Part shown: piece by piece, positions 28,064-35,983 of the stretch
Layout of the letters: the number at the start of each line of letters is the position of its first letter
How positions within the stretch are numbered: the stretch's first letter is position 1
NCBI GenBank assembly: GCA_030154225.1
Contig: JASKKI010000019.1
Location: forward strand, 1-36,414
DNA: 36,414 nucleotides
Reading direction: 5' to 3'
DNA from: Clostridia bacterium
GTDB lineage: Bacteria > Bacillota > Peptococcia > Peptococcales > BICA1-8
Program-made: the position numbers and the translations under genes
Notes under the pieces: generated by a model
The model's input: the letters and a program-made list of their open reading frames with translations, nothing else
What the model was told of the DNA's origin: nothing
Databases searched by the model: none

Positions 28064-29386
28064 ATGAAGAAAATAGTTATCTTCATTCTTTGCTTTTCTT
28101 TTATAATTCCATTTTTTTCTCCTCCAGAAAACCCCGTTTTTATCGACGGGGTTACCATCCATGGATATGATGTTTCTGGTTTAACAAAAGATCAGGCTAG
28201 GGAAAAACTTTCACCATATCTTAAGGAGATTTTAAAACAAGAAATAATTTTAACAGCCCCTGAAAATAAACAAATTTGGATAACGACATATCAAGATATG
28301 GGTATCAAACTAAATTTGGAAGAAGCAATAGATGAAGGGTTAGTTATTGGTAATAAAGGTTTTATTTTTAAACGCTGGTGGGAAATTATTAAGGTTAGAA
28401 AAGAAAAATATAATATTCCACTAAAAATAAAAATAGAAGATGAGATAGCTATCAAGGAAATAGAAAAACTAACAACAAGCTTGGTGAAAAAACCTAAAGA
28501 TGCAAAGTTAGTGATAACACCCGATAATAAAGTAACAATTAGACCAGATATTTCCGGTGTAGGCATTGATATTAACAGAATGATAAATAATTTAAAACAA
28601 AATATTAAATTACAAGGACCCATCAGTATAAAAGTATTGACGAGGGAGGTTAAAGCAAAAACCACCGCCCAAAGTCTTAAAGAATTAAAAATTGAATTTC
28701 TTCTCGGTCAATTTACTACGTGGTATAATCCCAGAAAAAAAAATCGTGCTGAAAATATTAGAAAAGCAGCCCAGGCTTTAGATAATTTTATGTTACCTCC
28801 CCAAAAGGAATTTTCGTTTAATGCTATTGTTGGTCCTAGAACAAAGGAGGCAGGCTATAATGAAGCACCTATCATTCTCAATAACAGATTTACTCAAGGG
28901 TTAGGGGGAGGTGTATGTCAGGTTTCTTCAACCCTCTATAATGTACTATTACGGGGGAATATTACGGTCACTGAACGACATCCCCATTCATTACCTGTTC
29001 ATTATGTACCAAAGGGTATGGACGCTGCAGTAGTTTACGGGTTTAAAGATTTAAAATTTATCAATAATACTAAGGGCTACATTTTAATTAAAACATATGT
29101 AGGTCAGGGATCACTTACCATTAAATTATTTGGGCCTAAAAAAGATGATAATGAAGTTGAATTGTTAAGTATTGTAGAAAAAACAATTTTGCCCAAAACA
29201 ATCGTGAAATCCAGGCCAGACTTATTAACAGGCCAGGTTATAGTTAAACAGCATGGAGAAGAAGGATATATTGTCAGGGTAGAAAGAATAATTAGAGACA
29301 AAAACAAGAATGTTTTGGTTCATGAACTGTTAACCAGGGATTATTATCCGCCGGTTGATAAAGTGATTTTTACCTCTTCGAATTAA
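28064..29386 (+). CDS. VanW family cell-envelope protein
   Basis: About 440 residues with a signal peptide or membrane anchor (1-19), a peptidoglycan-binding-like domain from VTIHGYDVSGLTKDQAREKL (about 30-50), then the VanW domain (about 210-345) with TTWYNP, FSFNAIVGPRT and the hallmark GGGVCQVSSTLYN (281-293). The C-terminal 75 residues are a G5-like beta-rich segment. VanW was named for its occurrence in some vancomycin resistance operons; its function is unproven and there is no resistance context here. ATG at 28064 is chosen because GGAGG lies 6 bases upstream; an earlier in-frame start at 27908 would run through the preceding terminator. Confidence 0.9.
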   Translation: MKKIVIFILCFSFIIPFFSPPENPVFIDGVTIHGYDVSGLTKDQAREKLSPYLKEILKQEIILTAPENKQIWITTYQDMGIKLNLEEAIDEGLVIGNKGFIFKRWWEIIKVRKEKYNIPLKIKIEDEIAIKEIEKLTTSLVKKPKDAKLVITPDNKVTIRPDISGVGIDINRMINNLKQNIKLQGPISIKVLTREVKAKTTAQSLKELKIEFLLGQFTTWYNPRKKNRAENIRKAAQALDNFMLPPQKEFSFNAIVGPRTKEAGYNEAPIILNNRFTQGLGGGVCQVSSTLYNVLLRGNITVTERHPHSLPVHYVPKGMDAAVVYGFKDLKFINNTKGYILIKTYVGQGSLTIKLFGPKKDDNEVELLSIVEKTILPKTIVKSRPDLLTGQVIVKQHGEEGYIVRVERIIRDKNKNVLVHELLTRDYYPPVDKVIFTSSN

Positions 29387-29413
29387 AGGGCGTTGAAAAG
29401 TAACGCCCTTTTT
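29385..29413 (+). terminator. Intrinsic terminator of the vanW-family gene
   Basis: AAAGGGCGTT at 29385-29394 pairs with AACGCCCTTT at 29402-29411, then more T. The stem begins inside the stop codon. Confidence 0.9.
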
Positions 29414-29659
29414 ACTTTAATTCCTTGGATTATCAAAATTATTTACGTATTTTAATATGAATATAGTTTTGGATTTTTCAAGTACCTTGTTTTCTATACT
29501 TTTGAATGCATATTATTAAATAATTTAATATAGGCAAGCTTTATTAGGTATGGAAGTACTTTAGAAACTTTTTAGTATTCGAAATGTATATTTGCTGAGC
29601 ATAGATTTTGTCGTTTTTATATAGTATAATTATTTATCATAAGAAAAAGGGGAGTAGTG

Positions 29660-30694
29660 ATGAATATCAATGCTCAGCGAATTACTAGTAAACCAAAAAG
29701 AATATTAGTCCTCCTAGCTACCCTTTTTTTATTGATTCTTTTAGTAGGGTTATTAATACTTAATAATCTATTTGGACCTTATAAACCTGGTAGTAAAGAA
29801 GAACAAGATATAATTATAAAACAAGGTTTTTCTACTTCGGCAATTGCCAAGATATTAGCAAATGAAAAAATAATCAAGAATCCCAAGCTTTTTCAATTAT
29901 ATGTTCGCTTGAATAAAATGGACAGTAAGCTAAAGGCCGGTGAATATACTTTAAGTCCGGGTATGTCTATGGAAGAAATCACGGACAAGCTTATAAAAGG
30001 TCAGGTTATTACTTATAAATTTACAATACCTGAGGGATATACCCTAAAACAAATTTGTCAGGTGCTTGTCAATAGAAAGCTTGTGGATGAAGAAGAATTT
30101 TGGCGCGTAGTTAGAGAAGAAACTTTTCCTGAATTTACTTTCCTGGAAGGTATTCCTAAAGACGAAAAACGCTTGGAAGGTTATTTATTTCCTGATACTT
30201 ATGTTATTCCAAAAGGTATATCAGCAAAAGGAATTATAGAGATGATGCTCGAGCGTTTCCAACAGGTATATGCTCAATTACCTCCCAATACTACCAATCT
30301 AAGTAAAAGGGAAGTAGTAATCCTTGCTTCTATGGTTGAATTAGAATCTTTAGTGGATAAGGATAGACCCTTGATTGCTTCTGTTTTTTTAAATAGGTTA
30401 AAAATAGGTATGAAGCTGGATAGTGATGCAACTTTACAGTATGTTTTTCCTGAAAGGAAAAGCAGGGTTTTATATAGTGATTTGGAAATTGATTCACCTT
30501 ATAATACTTACAGGAACAAAGGTTTACCACCTGGTCCTATTGGTAGTCCCGGTAAAGCCTCTTTAGAGGCAGTACATCAACCGGCTAAGACTAAATTTTT
30601 ATACTTTGTGGCAAGAAAAGATGGAAGTGGGGAACATGTATTTGCTAGAACACATGACCAACATATAGAAAACAAAAAAAAATTAGGCTATTAA
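29660..30694 (+). CDS. mltG: Endolytic transglycosylase MltG
   Basis: A 344-residue single-pass inner-membrane protein of the YceG/MltG family that cleaves nascent peptidoglycan glycan strands. A transmembrane helix covers about 15-35, a LysM-like segment about 45-115, and the catalytic domain includes EGYLFPDTY, LASMVELES with the likely catalytic E217, and DSPYNTYRNKGLPPGPI (about 279-295). ATG at 29660 has AAAGGGGAG 5 bases before it. The 270 bases upstream are AT-rich and hold no gene; a lone TATAAT-like box lies near 29625. The mltG-trmR-trhP order matches Bacillus yrrL-yrrM-yrrN/O. Confidence 0.95.
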   Translation: MNINAQRITSKPKRILVLLATLFLLILLVGLLILNNLFGPYKPGSKEEQDIIIKQGFSTSAIAKILANEKIIKNPKLFQLYVRLNKMDSKLKAGEYTLSPGMSMEEITDKLIKGQVITYKFTIPEGYTLKQICQVLVNRKLVDEEEFWRVVREETFPEFTFLEGIPKDEKRLEGYLFPDTYVIPKGISAKGIIEMMLERFQQVYAQLPPNTTNLSKREVVILASMVELESLVDKDRPLIASVFLNRLKIGMKLDSDATLQYVFPERKSRVLYSDLEIDSPYNTYRNKGLPPGPIGSPGKASLEAVHQPAKTKFLYFVARKDGSGEHVFARTHDQHIENKKKLGY

Positions 30695-30724
30695 TTTATC
30701 TTAATTTAGGTATAATATGGATAG

Positions 30725-30746
30725 GGGTGGCTAGGAGTCACCCTTT
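30725..30746 (+). other. Hairpin in the leader of trmR
   Basis: GGGTGGCT at 30725-30732 pairs with AGTCACCC at 30736-30743 (8 pairs, one G-T, 3-base loop) followed by TTTAATATTT. It lies after a TATAAT-like box near 30710. It could be a weak terminator for mltG or a leader element of trmR. Confidence 0.55.
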
Positions 30747-30779
30747 AATATTTATTAATTTTGAGTGGATGGTGTATTG

Positions 30780-31427
30780 ATGAAAGATGTTTTAGATAAC
30801 AACTTGCAGTTTTTTCTAAAATCATTATTACCGGAAAGGGATAAGTTATTAATTGAAATAGAAAAGTATGCACAAGAACATCATATTTCCATAGTTGAAC
30901 CAGAAGTGGGGCAACTGTTAAACCTTTTAGTTAATATTGTTAAACCAAAAAAAATTTTGGAAATAGGTACAGCTGTTGGCTATTCTACTATCTGGATGGC
31001 TAGAGGTATTGAATCAGATGCACGAATTACGACTATTGAATTGTTACCGAAAAGATTTGAAAAAGCTTTAGAAAATTTTAAAAAAGCAGCTGTTATTGAT
31101 AAAATTCAAGGGATAAATGGAGATGCTAAAGATGTAGTTTTTCAATTAGCGGATATCTATGATTTTATATTTTTAGATGCGGCCAAAGGTCAATACCCAG
31201 AGTTCCTTAATTTAACACACAGGCTCTTAAAACCAGGTGGTCTTTTAGTTGCCGATAATGTTTTATTAAATGGTTGGGTAGTAGATTTAAAATATCCGGA
31301 AAGACGTAAGAAAACCATGGTTTATCGGATGAGAAATTTTTTAGAAGACTTAAAAAATCAGGATGATTTTGTAAGTAGTATAATTCCACTGGGCGATGGA
31401 GTTGTCCTTATTTGGAAAAAAGGGTGA
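30780..31427 (+). CDS. trmR: tRNA 5-hydroxyuridine methyltransferase TrmR
   Basis: A 215-residue class I SAM-dependent O-methyltransferase. The glycine-rich SAM loop ILEIGTAVGYSTIWMA is about 59-74, FIFLDAAKGQY about 128-138 holds the metal-binding Asp, and LLVADNVLLNGWV about 155-167 is also family-typical. The Bacillus counterpart YrrM/TrmR methylates 5-hydroxyuridine at the tRNA wobble position, and the next gene here matches the hydroxylase, which supports the assignment over a generic catechol methyltransferase. ATG at 30780 is preferred over GTG at 30765, with GGATGGTG upstream. Only 5 bases separate it from trhP. Confidence 0.87.
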   Translation: MKDVLDNNLQFFLKSLLPERDKLLIEIEKYAQEHHISIVEPEVGQLLNLLVNIVKPKKILEIGTAVGYSTIWMARGIESDARITTIELLPKRFEKALENFKKAAVIDKIQGINGDAKDVVFQLADIYDFIFLDAAKGQYPEFLNLTHRLLKPGGLLVADNVLLNGWVVDLKYPERRKKTMVYRMRNFLEDLKNQDDFVSSIIPLGDGVVLIWKKG

Positions 31428-31432
31428 TAGAG

Positions 31433-32659
31433 ATGAAAAAACCAGAACTATTAGCTCCTGCAGGAAATCTGGAAAAACTAAAATTTGCTGTAATTTATGG
31501 GGCAGATGCAGTTTATCTAGGTGGAAAAAATTTTGGGCTAAGGGCTTTTGCAGGAAATTTTGAGCTGGACCAAATAAATGAAGGAGTTAAATTTGCCCAC
31601 CGTCATGGGGTTAAAGTATACATTACAGTAAATATTTTTCCCCATAATGAGGATTTAAAGGGCTTACCTCAGTATCTGGAGGAACTGCAGAAAATTAACG
31701 TTGATGCCATTATTTGTTCTGATCCGGGAGTAATTAAAATTGCTAAAGAAACCACACCTCTTTTACCTATTCATTTAAGTACCCAGGCTAATAATGTTAA
31801 CTGGGCCAGTGCTCAATTTTGGTCTGAACAGGGAGTCGAGAGAATAGTAATGGCCCGAGAGCTTTCCTTAGAAGAAATAATAGAGATTAAGAAAAGGGTA
31901 GCGGTAGAAATAGAAACTTTTATCCACGGGGCTATGTGTATTTCCTATTCAGGGCGTTGTTTATTAAGTAACTATATGGCTGATAGAGATGCCAATAGAG
32001 GTGAATGTGCCCAGGCTTGCCGGTGGAATTATAATTTAGTTGAAGAAAAAAGACCTGGTAAATATTACCCCATAATTGAAGATGAACGGGGAACCTATGT
32101 CTTTAATTCCCAGGACTTATGTTTATTTGAGCATATGAAATTACTTATAGATGCAGGTATTGATAGTTTTAAAATTGAAGGTAGGATGAAGAGTGTTTAT
32201 TATGTGGCTACTGTTGTTAGGGCCTATCGTAAAATAATTGATTATTATTTTTCTGAACAGAAACAACATTTTAATATTAATTACTGGCGGGAAGAATTGG
32301 AAAAAGTTAGTCACAGGCCATATACTACAGGATTTTACTTTGGCAAACCTGAGGACAGTGCTGCTACTTTGGAAAGCTCAAATTATATCAGACCATATGA
32401 TTTTGTAGGTGTTGTTCTTGATTATGAGGAGACTACAGGAATTGCTACAATTGAACAAAGGAATCGATTTCATATAGGGGAACGAATTGAATTTTTTGGT
32501 CCCCACGGCAACGATTTTAGCCAAGTTATTACGGAAATTGTCGATGAGGAAGGTAATTACTTAGAAACTGCTCCCCATCCTAGACAAATCTTAAAAATTC
32601 CTGTCAAACAAAGGGTATTTTCTTTTGATTTGCTAAGAAGGGAAAAAATTGATGAATAA
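31433..32659 (+). CDS. trhP: Peptidase U32 family tRNA hydroxylation protein TrhP
   Basis: A 408-residue protein of the U32 family. The signature stretch HGAMCISYSGRCLLSNYM (about 171-188) with nearby GECAQACRW supplies the conserved cysteines thought to carry an Fe-S cluster; PELLAPAGNLEKL opens the protein. E. coli YegQ and Bacillus YrrN/YrrO are TrhP proteins that use prephenate to make 5-hydroxyuridine at tRNA position 34, the substrate of TrmR. The start ATG at 31433 has AAGGGTGAT upstream. Bacillus has two adjacent copies, here there is one. It overlaps the DUF4911 gene by 8 bases. Confidence 0.87.
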   Translation: MKKPELLAPAGNLEKLKFAVIYGADAVYLGGKNFGLRAFAGNFELDQINEGVKFAHRHGVKVYITVNIFPHNEDLKGLPQYLEELQKINVDAIICSDPGVIKIAKETTPLLPIHLSTQANNVNWASAQFWSEQGVERIVMARELSLEEIIEIKKRVAVEIETFIHGAMCISYSGRCLLSNYMADRDANRGECAQACRWNYNLVEEKRPGKYYPIIEDERGTYVFNSQDLCLFEHMKLLIDAGIDSFKIEGRMKSVYYVATVVRAYRKIIDYYFSEQKQHFNINYWREELEKVSHRPYTTGFYFGKPEDSAATLESSNYIRPYDFVGVVLDYEETTGIATIEQRNRFHIGERIEFFGPHGNDFSQVITEIVDEEGNYLETAPHPRQILKIPVKQRVFSFDLLRREKIDE

Positions 32660-32858
32660 TGATTTAAAGTTGAAAATAGAAATAAATCCTTATGATATTG
32701 CCTTTTTTACTAAGATATTTGAAGGTTATGATGGCTTAGCCGTTGTTAGTACAATAAATCCTAAGGAAGGCTTAATAATATTAACGGTAACATCTGAGAC
32801 AAAAAATGATGTAATAGAAATTTTAAATAACTTTCCTAAAAAAATAAATTTTAAATAA
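32652..32858 (+). CDS. DUF4911 family small protein
   Basis: A 68-residue protein that fits DUF4911: an NPYDIAFFTKIFEGYDGLAV segment (about 11-30), a TINPKEGLIILTV turn-strand (about 33-45) and a C-terminal helix ending in NFPKKINFK. The fold looks like a small alpha/beta unit with no catalytic residues I can name. The start overlaps the end of trhP by 8 bases in another frame, which implies translational coupling and suggests a role alongside TrhP. A terminator follows. Confidence 0.75.
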   Translation: MNNDLKLKIEINPYDIAFFTKIFEGYDGLAVVSTINPKEGLIILTVTSETKNDVIEILNNFPKKINFK

Positions 32859-32877
32859 TAAATTTTCAGTAACTGAA

Positions 32878-32900
32878 ACGGGCCCTGCCCGTATTTTTTT
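32878..32900 (+). terminator. Intrinsic terminator after DUF4911 gene
   Basis: ACGGGC at 32878-32883 pairs with GCCCGT at 32887-32892 with a 3-base loop, followed by A and a run of T. This closes the trmR-trhP-DUF4911 unit. Confidence 0.9.
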
Positions 32901-32983
32901 ATTATGTATTTTTGTTTAGAATTCTTTAATCATGTGTATATTATTTTTTGTAAACATTATGAAGTACTAAGGAGGTTTGTAAT

Positions 32984-33145
32984 ATGGAAAAATGGGTTTG
33001 CACTGTTTGTGGTTATGTATATGATCCGCAAGTTGGTGATCCTGAAAATGGAGTAGAACCGGGAACTGCTTTTGAAGACATAAATGAGGATTGGGTCTGC
33101 CCTGATTGTGGTGTAGGAAAAGATATGTTTGAAAAGGAAGAATAA
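32984..33145 (+). CDS. Rubredoxin
   Basis: A 53-residue gene, short enough to be missed by length filters. It has the two CxxC knuckles C6-C9 (CTVC) and C39-C42 (CPDC), the exact canonical spacing, plus the aromatic residues W4, Y11, Y13 and W37 that pack around the single iron. AAGGAGG lies before the ATG. It is a one-electron carrier in oxygen and peroxide detoxification and is followed 26 bases later by rubrerythrin, its usual electron acceptor. Confidence 0.97.
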   Translation: MEKWVCTVCGYVYDPQVGDPENGVEPGTAFEDINEDWVCPDCGVGKDMFEKEE

Positions 33146-33171
33146 AAACAATTTAGGAGGAGTTGTTTTTC

Positions 33172-33708
33172 TTGAAAAATTTAAAAGGCACAAAAACAGA
33201 AAAAAATTTATGGGAATCTTTTGCCGGGGAATCTCAAGCCCGAAATAAATATACATATTGGGCTAGTGTTGCTAAAAAAGAAGGTTATGAACAAATAGCT
33301 GCTATTTTTTTAGATACTGCCGATAATGAAAAAGAACATGCTAAAAGAGCATTTAAATTTCTAAATGGTATAGGTACTACTACTGAAAATCTTGAAGCGG
33401 CAGCAAATGGAGAAAATTATGAATGGACCGATATGTATAAACGGATGGAAAAAGAAGCCAGGGAAGAAGGTTTTGAAGAAATAGCTGACTTTTTCCATGA
33501 AGTAGCTGAGGTTGAAGAAGAACATGAAAAAAGATATAGAGCCTTACTAGAAAATATCAAAAATGACCGTGTTTTTAAACGGGATGAAGAAGTGAAATGG
33601 CACTGCCGGAATTGTGGCTATATTCATACTGGTAAAGAAGCTCCTGAAGAATGCCCGGCTTGTGCTCACCCTAAAGCATTTTACGAATTATTAGCAGAAA
33701 ATTATTGA
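33172..33708 (+). CDS. rbr: Rubrerythrin
   Basis: A 178-residue peroxide-reducing di-iron protein. Residues E20, E53 and H56 match the classical di-iron ligands, and a second Glu set appears in EVEEEH. The C-terminal rubredoxin-like domain has CRNC and CPAC. It takes electrons from rubredoxin to reduce hydrogen peroxide to water. TTG at 33172 is chosen because the protein then begins [13 protein letters not shown], as in close relatives, and AGGAGGAG lies 9 bases upstream; TTG 33163 sits almost on that site. Confidence 0.96.
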   Translation: MKNLKGTKTEKNLWESFAGESQARNKYTYWASVAKKEGYEQIAAIFLDTADNEKEHAKRAFKFLNGIGTTTENLEAAANGENYEWTDMYKRMEKEAREEGFEEIADFFHEVAEVEEEHEKRYRALLENIKNDRVFKRDEEVKWHCRNCGYIHTGKEAPEECPACAHPKAFYELLAENY

Positions 33709-33739
33709 AAATAAGCCCTTAAAATTAGGGCTTATTTTT
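33709..33739 (+). terminator. Intrinsic terminator of rubredoxin-rubrerythrin
   Basis: AAATAAGCCCT at 33709-33719 pairs with AGGGCTTATTT at 33727-33737 around a 7-base loop, then T. Confidence 0.9.
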
Positions 33740-33804
33740 AGTTTATATTAAAAAAAATTAGGTAAGTATATAGATTATCAGTCAAATTATTTTGGAGGGT
33801 AATC

Positions 33805-35472
33805 ATGCCCAAAAGACTAGTATTCTTAATAGTAATTTTTTCATTATTATTTCTAGGTATAACAAGCAAAGCTTTTTATGAACAAATAATTATGGGTCCT
33901 ACTTATGCCATTAAATCACTTGAAATAAGGACCAAACAGTTTCCTGCTGAAGAATATATCAGAGGAGATATTTTAGATCGAAATGGTATTTCCCTAACAG
34001 ATGCTGCTTTTAGGCCAACTATTATTTTATTTCCTAAACTTATTACCAATGTTGATAAGTTATTAGAAAAAATAAGAGCAGAAATACCTCAATTAAACAT
34101 AAATGCTAAAGAAATCAAACCCCAATATAGAAATGGAAAAAAAATATATCCAGAGCCTTTTATTATCAGGGTTGGAGAAGATAATGATATTTTAATAAAA
34201 ATAAGTTCTTGGAATGAACCGGGTCTAGTTGTCTTACCTTATAAAACAAGATATGGAAATAATTCTCTGGCTGTCCATTTAATTGGCTATATGGGTTATA
34301 AAAACCATTCCTATGAGCCTCAAGGTATGATGGGAATTGAAGCTAAATTTGAAGAGATTCTTAAAGGTGATCGGCCAGAAAAAATAATAACACCTATTAC
34401 TGATGCTCGTAACAATATCCTTGAAGGATTAGGCTATAGAATATTAGACCTGGGACGAGATGAACAAAGAAGTGATGTGATATTATCTATTGATAGCAGA
34501 ATACAGAAAATTGTAGAACAAGTAATGGATGAAAAGGGTATTATTAAAGGTGGAGTAGTAGTATTAGACATTGATAGTGGACAGATTTTAGCTGGTGCCA
34601 GTAGACCAATTTATGATCAAAATGATTTAGATAACACTATGGGATTTGATGACAATCAAGTGGAAAGGATTATTGACTATAAGGTTTATCCCGGTTCAAT
34701 ATTTAAAATTCTTACTGCAGTAGCGGCATTAGAAGAAGGTATAGTTACTCCTGAAACAAAGTTTTATTGCACAGGATCTTCTCCCGATTTTCGGGTTAAG
34801 TGTCCTAGGGCCCATGGTGAACTTACTTTTTCTGAAGCTATGGAACAATCCTGTAATGTGACATTTGTCCAGGTAGGACTGAGTTTGGGAAGGGAAAAAT
34901 TGGAAAAATATATTATTGAAAAGTTTGGAATCCATCCTATAAAAAATAAGTCATTAGATTCTCCTGAGGCAAGAGCTCACGGAATTATTGGACAAGTTAT
35001 TTTTGAAGTAAGTCCCCTGGAAATGGCTAATATAATTGCAACTGTGGCCCGTGATGGTTACCATCAGGAACTTTTAGACCCCTGGAAAACCCGTTTAGTG
35101 AAAGCAGTAAAAACTGGAGATAAGATTGAAAATTATGCTGAGATTCCTAAATACAGTCAATTATACAGCAAAAATACTGCCCAACAATTAAAAGCTATTT
35201 TAACTGCTACCAACCAACGGGGTTCAGGAAAAAAAGCCTGGATAGAAGGTTATGGTTCGGCAGGAAAAACCGGGACTCCACAAGTTAATGGTCTTGGTGA
35301 ATATATGGCTTGGTATACGGGATATGCTCCCCTTGATAAACCAAAATATGCAATAGCCGTTTTAATAGAAAAGATTGATGGTCTTAATGAAAGTGATCTC
35401 CAGGGTGGTACTCATGCCGGCCCGGTGTTTAAGGAGATAATAGAGCGGATTATAAAGTTAGAAGAGCGTTGA
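33805..35472 (+). CDS. Class B penicillin-binding protein (transpeptidase)
   Basis: A 555-residue membrane-anchored D,D-transpeptidase that crosslinks peptidoglycan. A signal anchor covers about 5-25, a PBP dimerisation domain about 45-210 (RGDILDRNG, then a QGMMGIE motif), and the transpeptidase domain has the SxxK serine S298 with K301 (PGSIFK), SCN at 349-351 and KTG at 488-490. There is no PASTA repeat, and the size is short for PBP2 or SpoVD. GGAGG lies before the ATG. It has no partner rodA or ftsW gene here. Elongation, division or sporulation use cannot be told from sequence. Confidence 0.93.
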   Translation: MPKRLVFLIVIFSLLFLGITSKAFYEQIIMGPTYAIKSLEIRTKQFPAEEYIRGDILDRNGISLTDAAFRPTIILFPKLITNVDKLLEKIRAEIPQLNINAKEIKPQYRNGKKIYPEPFIIRVGEDNDILIKISSWNEPGLVVLPYKTRYGNNSLAVHLIGYMGYKNHSYEPQGMMGIEAKFEEILKGDRPEKIITPITDARNNILEGLGYRILDLGRDEQRSDVILSIDSRIQKIVEQVMDEKGIIKGGVVVLDIDSGQILAGASRPIYDQNDLDNTMGFDDNQVERIIDYKVYPGSIFKILTAVAALEEGIVTPETKFYCTGSSPDFRVKCPRAHGELTFSEAMEQSCNVTFVQVGLSLGREKLEKYIIEKFGIHPIKNKSLDSPEARAHGIIGQVIFEVSPLEMANIIATVARDGYHQELLDPWKTRLVKAVKTGDKIENYAEIPKYSQLYSKNTAQQLKAILTATNQRGSGKKAWIEGYGSAGKTGTPQVNGLGEYMAWYTGYAPLDKPKYAIAVLIEKIDGLNESDLQGGTHAGPVFKEIIERIIKLEER

Positions 35473-35565
35473 AAAGCTTAATGTCAATTATTTGCATTAG
35501 CTCTAAATCTATAGCAAAGATTTAAAAATAATTGATTAAAAAAATCTAAATTTAAGTAACTACCC

Positions 35566-35594
35566 TTGACAAAACTTTTATTTTGTTTTATAAA
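35566..35594 (+). promoter_or_regulatory. Promoter of the FmdB-type gene
   Basis: TTGACA at 35566-35571, a 17-base spacer and TATAAA at 35589-35594. Confidence 0.68.
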
Positions 35595-35630
35595 AAACTT
35601 TGTGTAGACATACTAGTGGAGGTGAATAAA

Positions 35631-35855
35631 ATGCCTACCTATGATTACCGATGTGAGCAATGTGGAAAATTCCAAATTACACAAGGTATTAAAGAAGAAC
35701 CTTTAAAACAATGTCCAACATGTGGAAAACCAGTAAATAGGTTAATAGGAAAAAATGTTAATATTATCTTAAAAGGTTCTGGTTTCTATTCCACAGATAA
35801 TAGAAATAGTTCTTCAGAGAATAAGGCTGAAAGCAGTGAGAGTAAAGCCAGCTAA
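35631..35855 (+). CDS. FmdB-type zinc ribbon protein
   Basis: A 74-residue protein of the FmdB putative regulatory family. The zinc ribbon MPTYDYRCEQCGKF then CPTCGKP has CxxC pairs at about 8-11 and 28-31, followed by the NRLIGK and GSGFYST segments. The last 20 residues are low-complexity, rich in Ser, Glu and Asn. The ATG at 35631 has GGAGGTGA upstream; an earlier in-frame TTG lies over the promoter. It stands alone between a promoter and a terminator. The function is unknown. Confidence 0.85.
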   Translation: MPTYDYRCEQCGKFQITQGIKEEPLKQCPTCGKPVNRLIGKNVNIILKGSGFYSTDNRNSSSENKAESSESKAS

Positions 35856-35860
35856 TTTGA

Positions 35861-35890
35861 AAAGACGGGAAAATCCCGTCTTTTTATTTT
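35861..35890 (+). terminator. Intrinsic terminator of the FmdB-type gene
   Basis: AAAGACGGGA at 35861-35870 pairs with TCCCGTCTTT at 35874-35883 around AAA, then more T. Confidence 0.92.
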
Positions 35891-35916
35891 TTATCTATAA
35901 ATTATTTCAGGACATG

Positions 35917-35943
35917 CACAAATTCTAATCCGATACATATGAT
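35917..35943 (+). promoter_or_regulatory. Candidate sporulation (sigma-E/sigma-K) promoter of sigK
   Basis: CAC at 35917-35919 and CATATGAT at 35936-35943, 16 bases apart, resemble the -35 and -10 elements of sporulation sigma factors. No sigma-A promoter is evident here. Weak match, supported mainly by the gene it precedes. Confidence 0.3.
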
Positions 35944-35983
35944 TTACAATGAGTCATTATAATATTGGAGGTGGATTTTTTTT

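Noticed and set aside
28064-29386. Vancomycin resistance determinant.
   Set aside because: VanW-domain proteins are common in Firmicutes without resistance; no vanA/H/X/S/R genes are present.
35475-35505. Imperfect hairpin after the penicillin-binding protein gene (AGCTTAATG with CATTAGCT).
   Set aside because: The stem has a bulge and no T tract, so terminator function is not supported.
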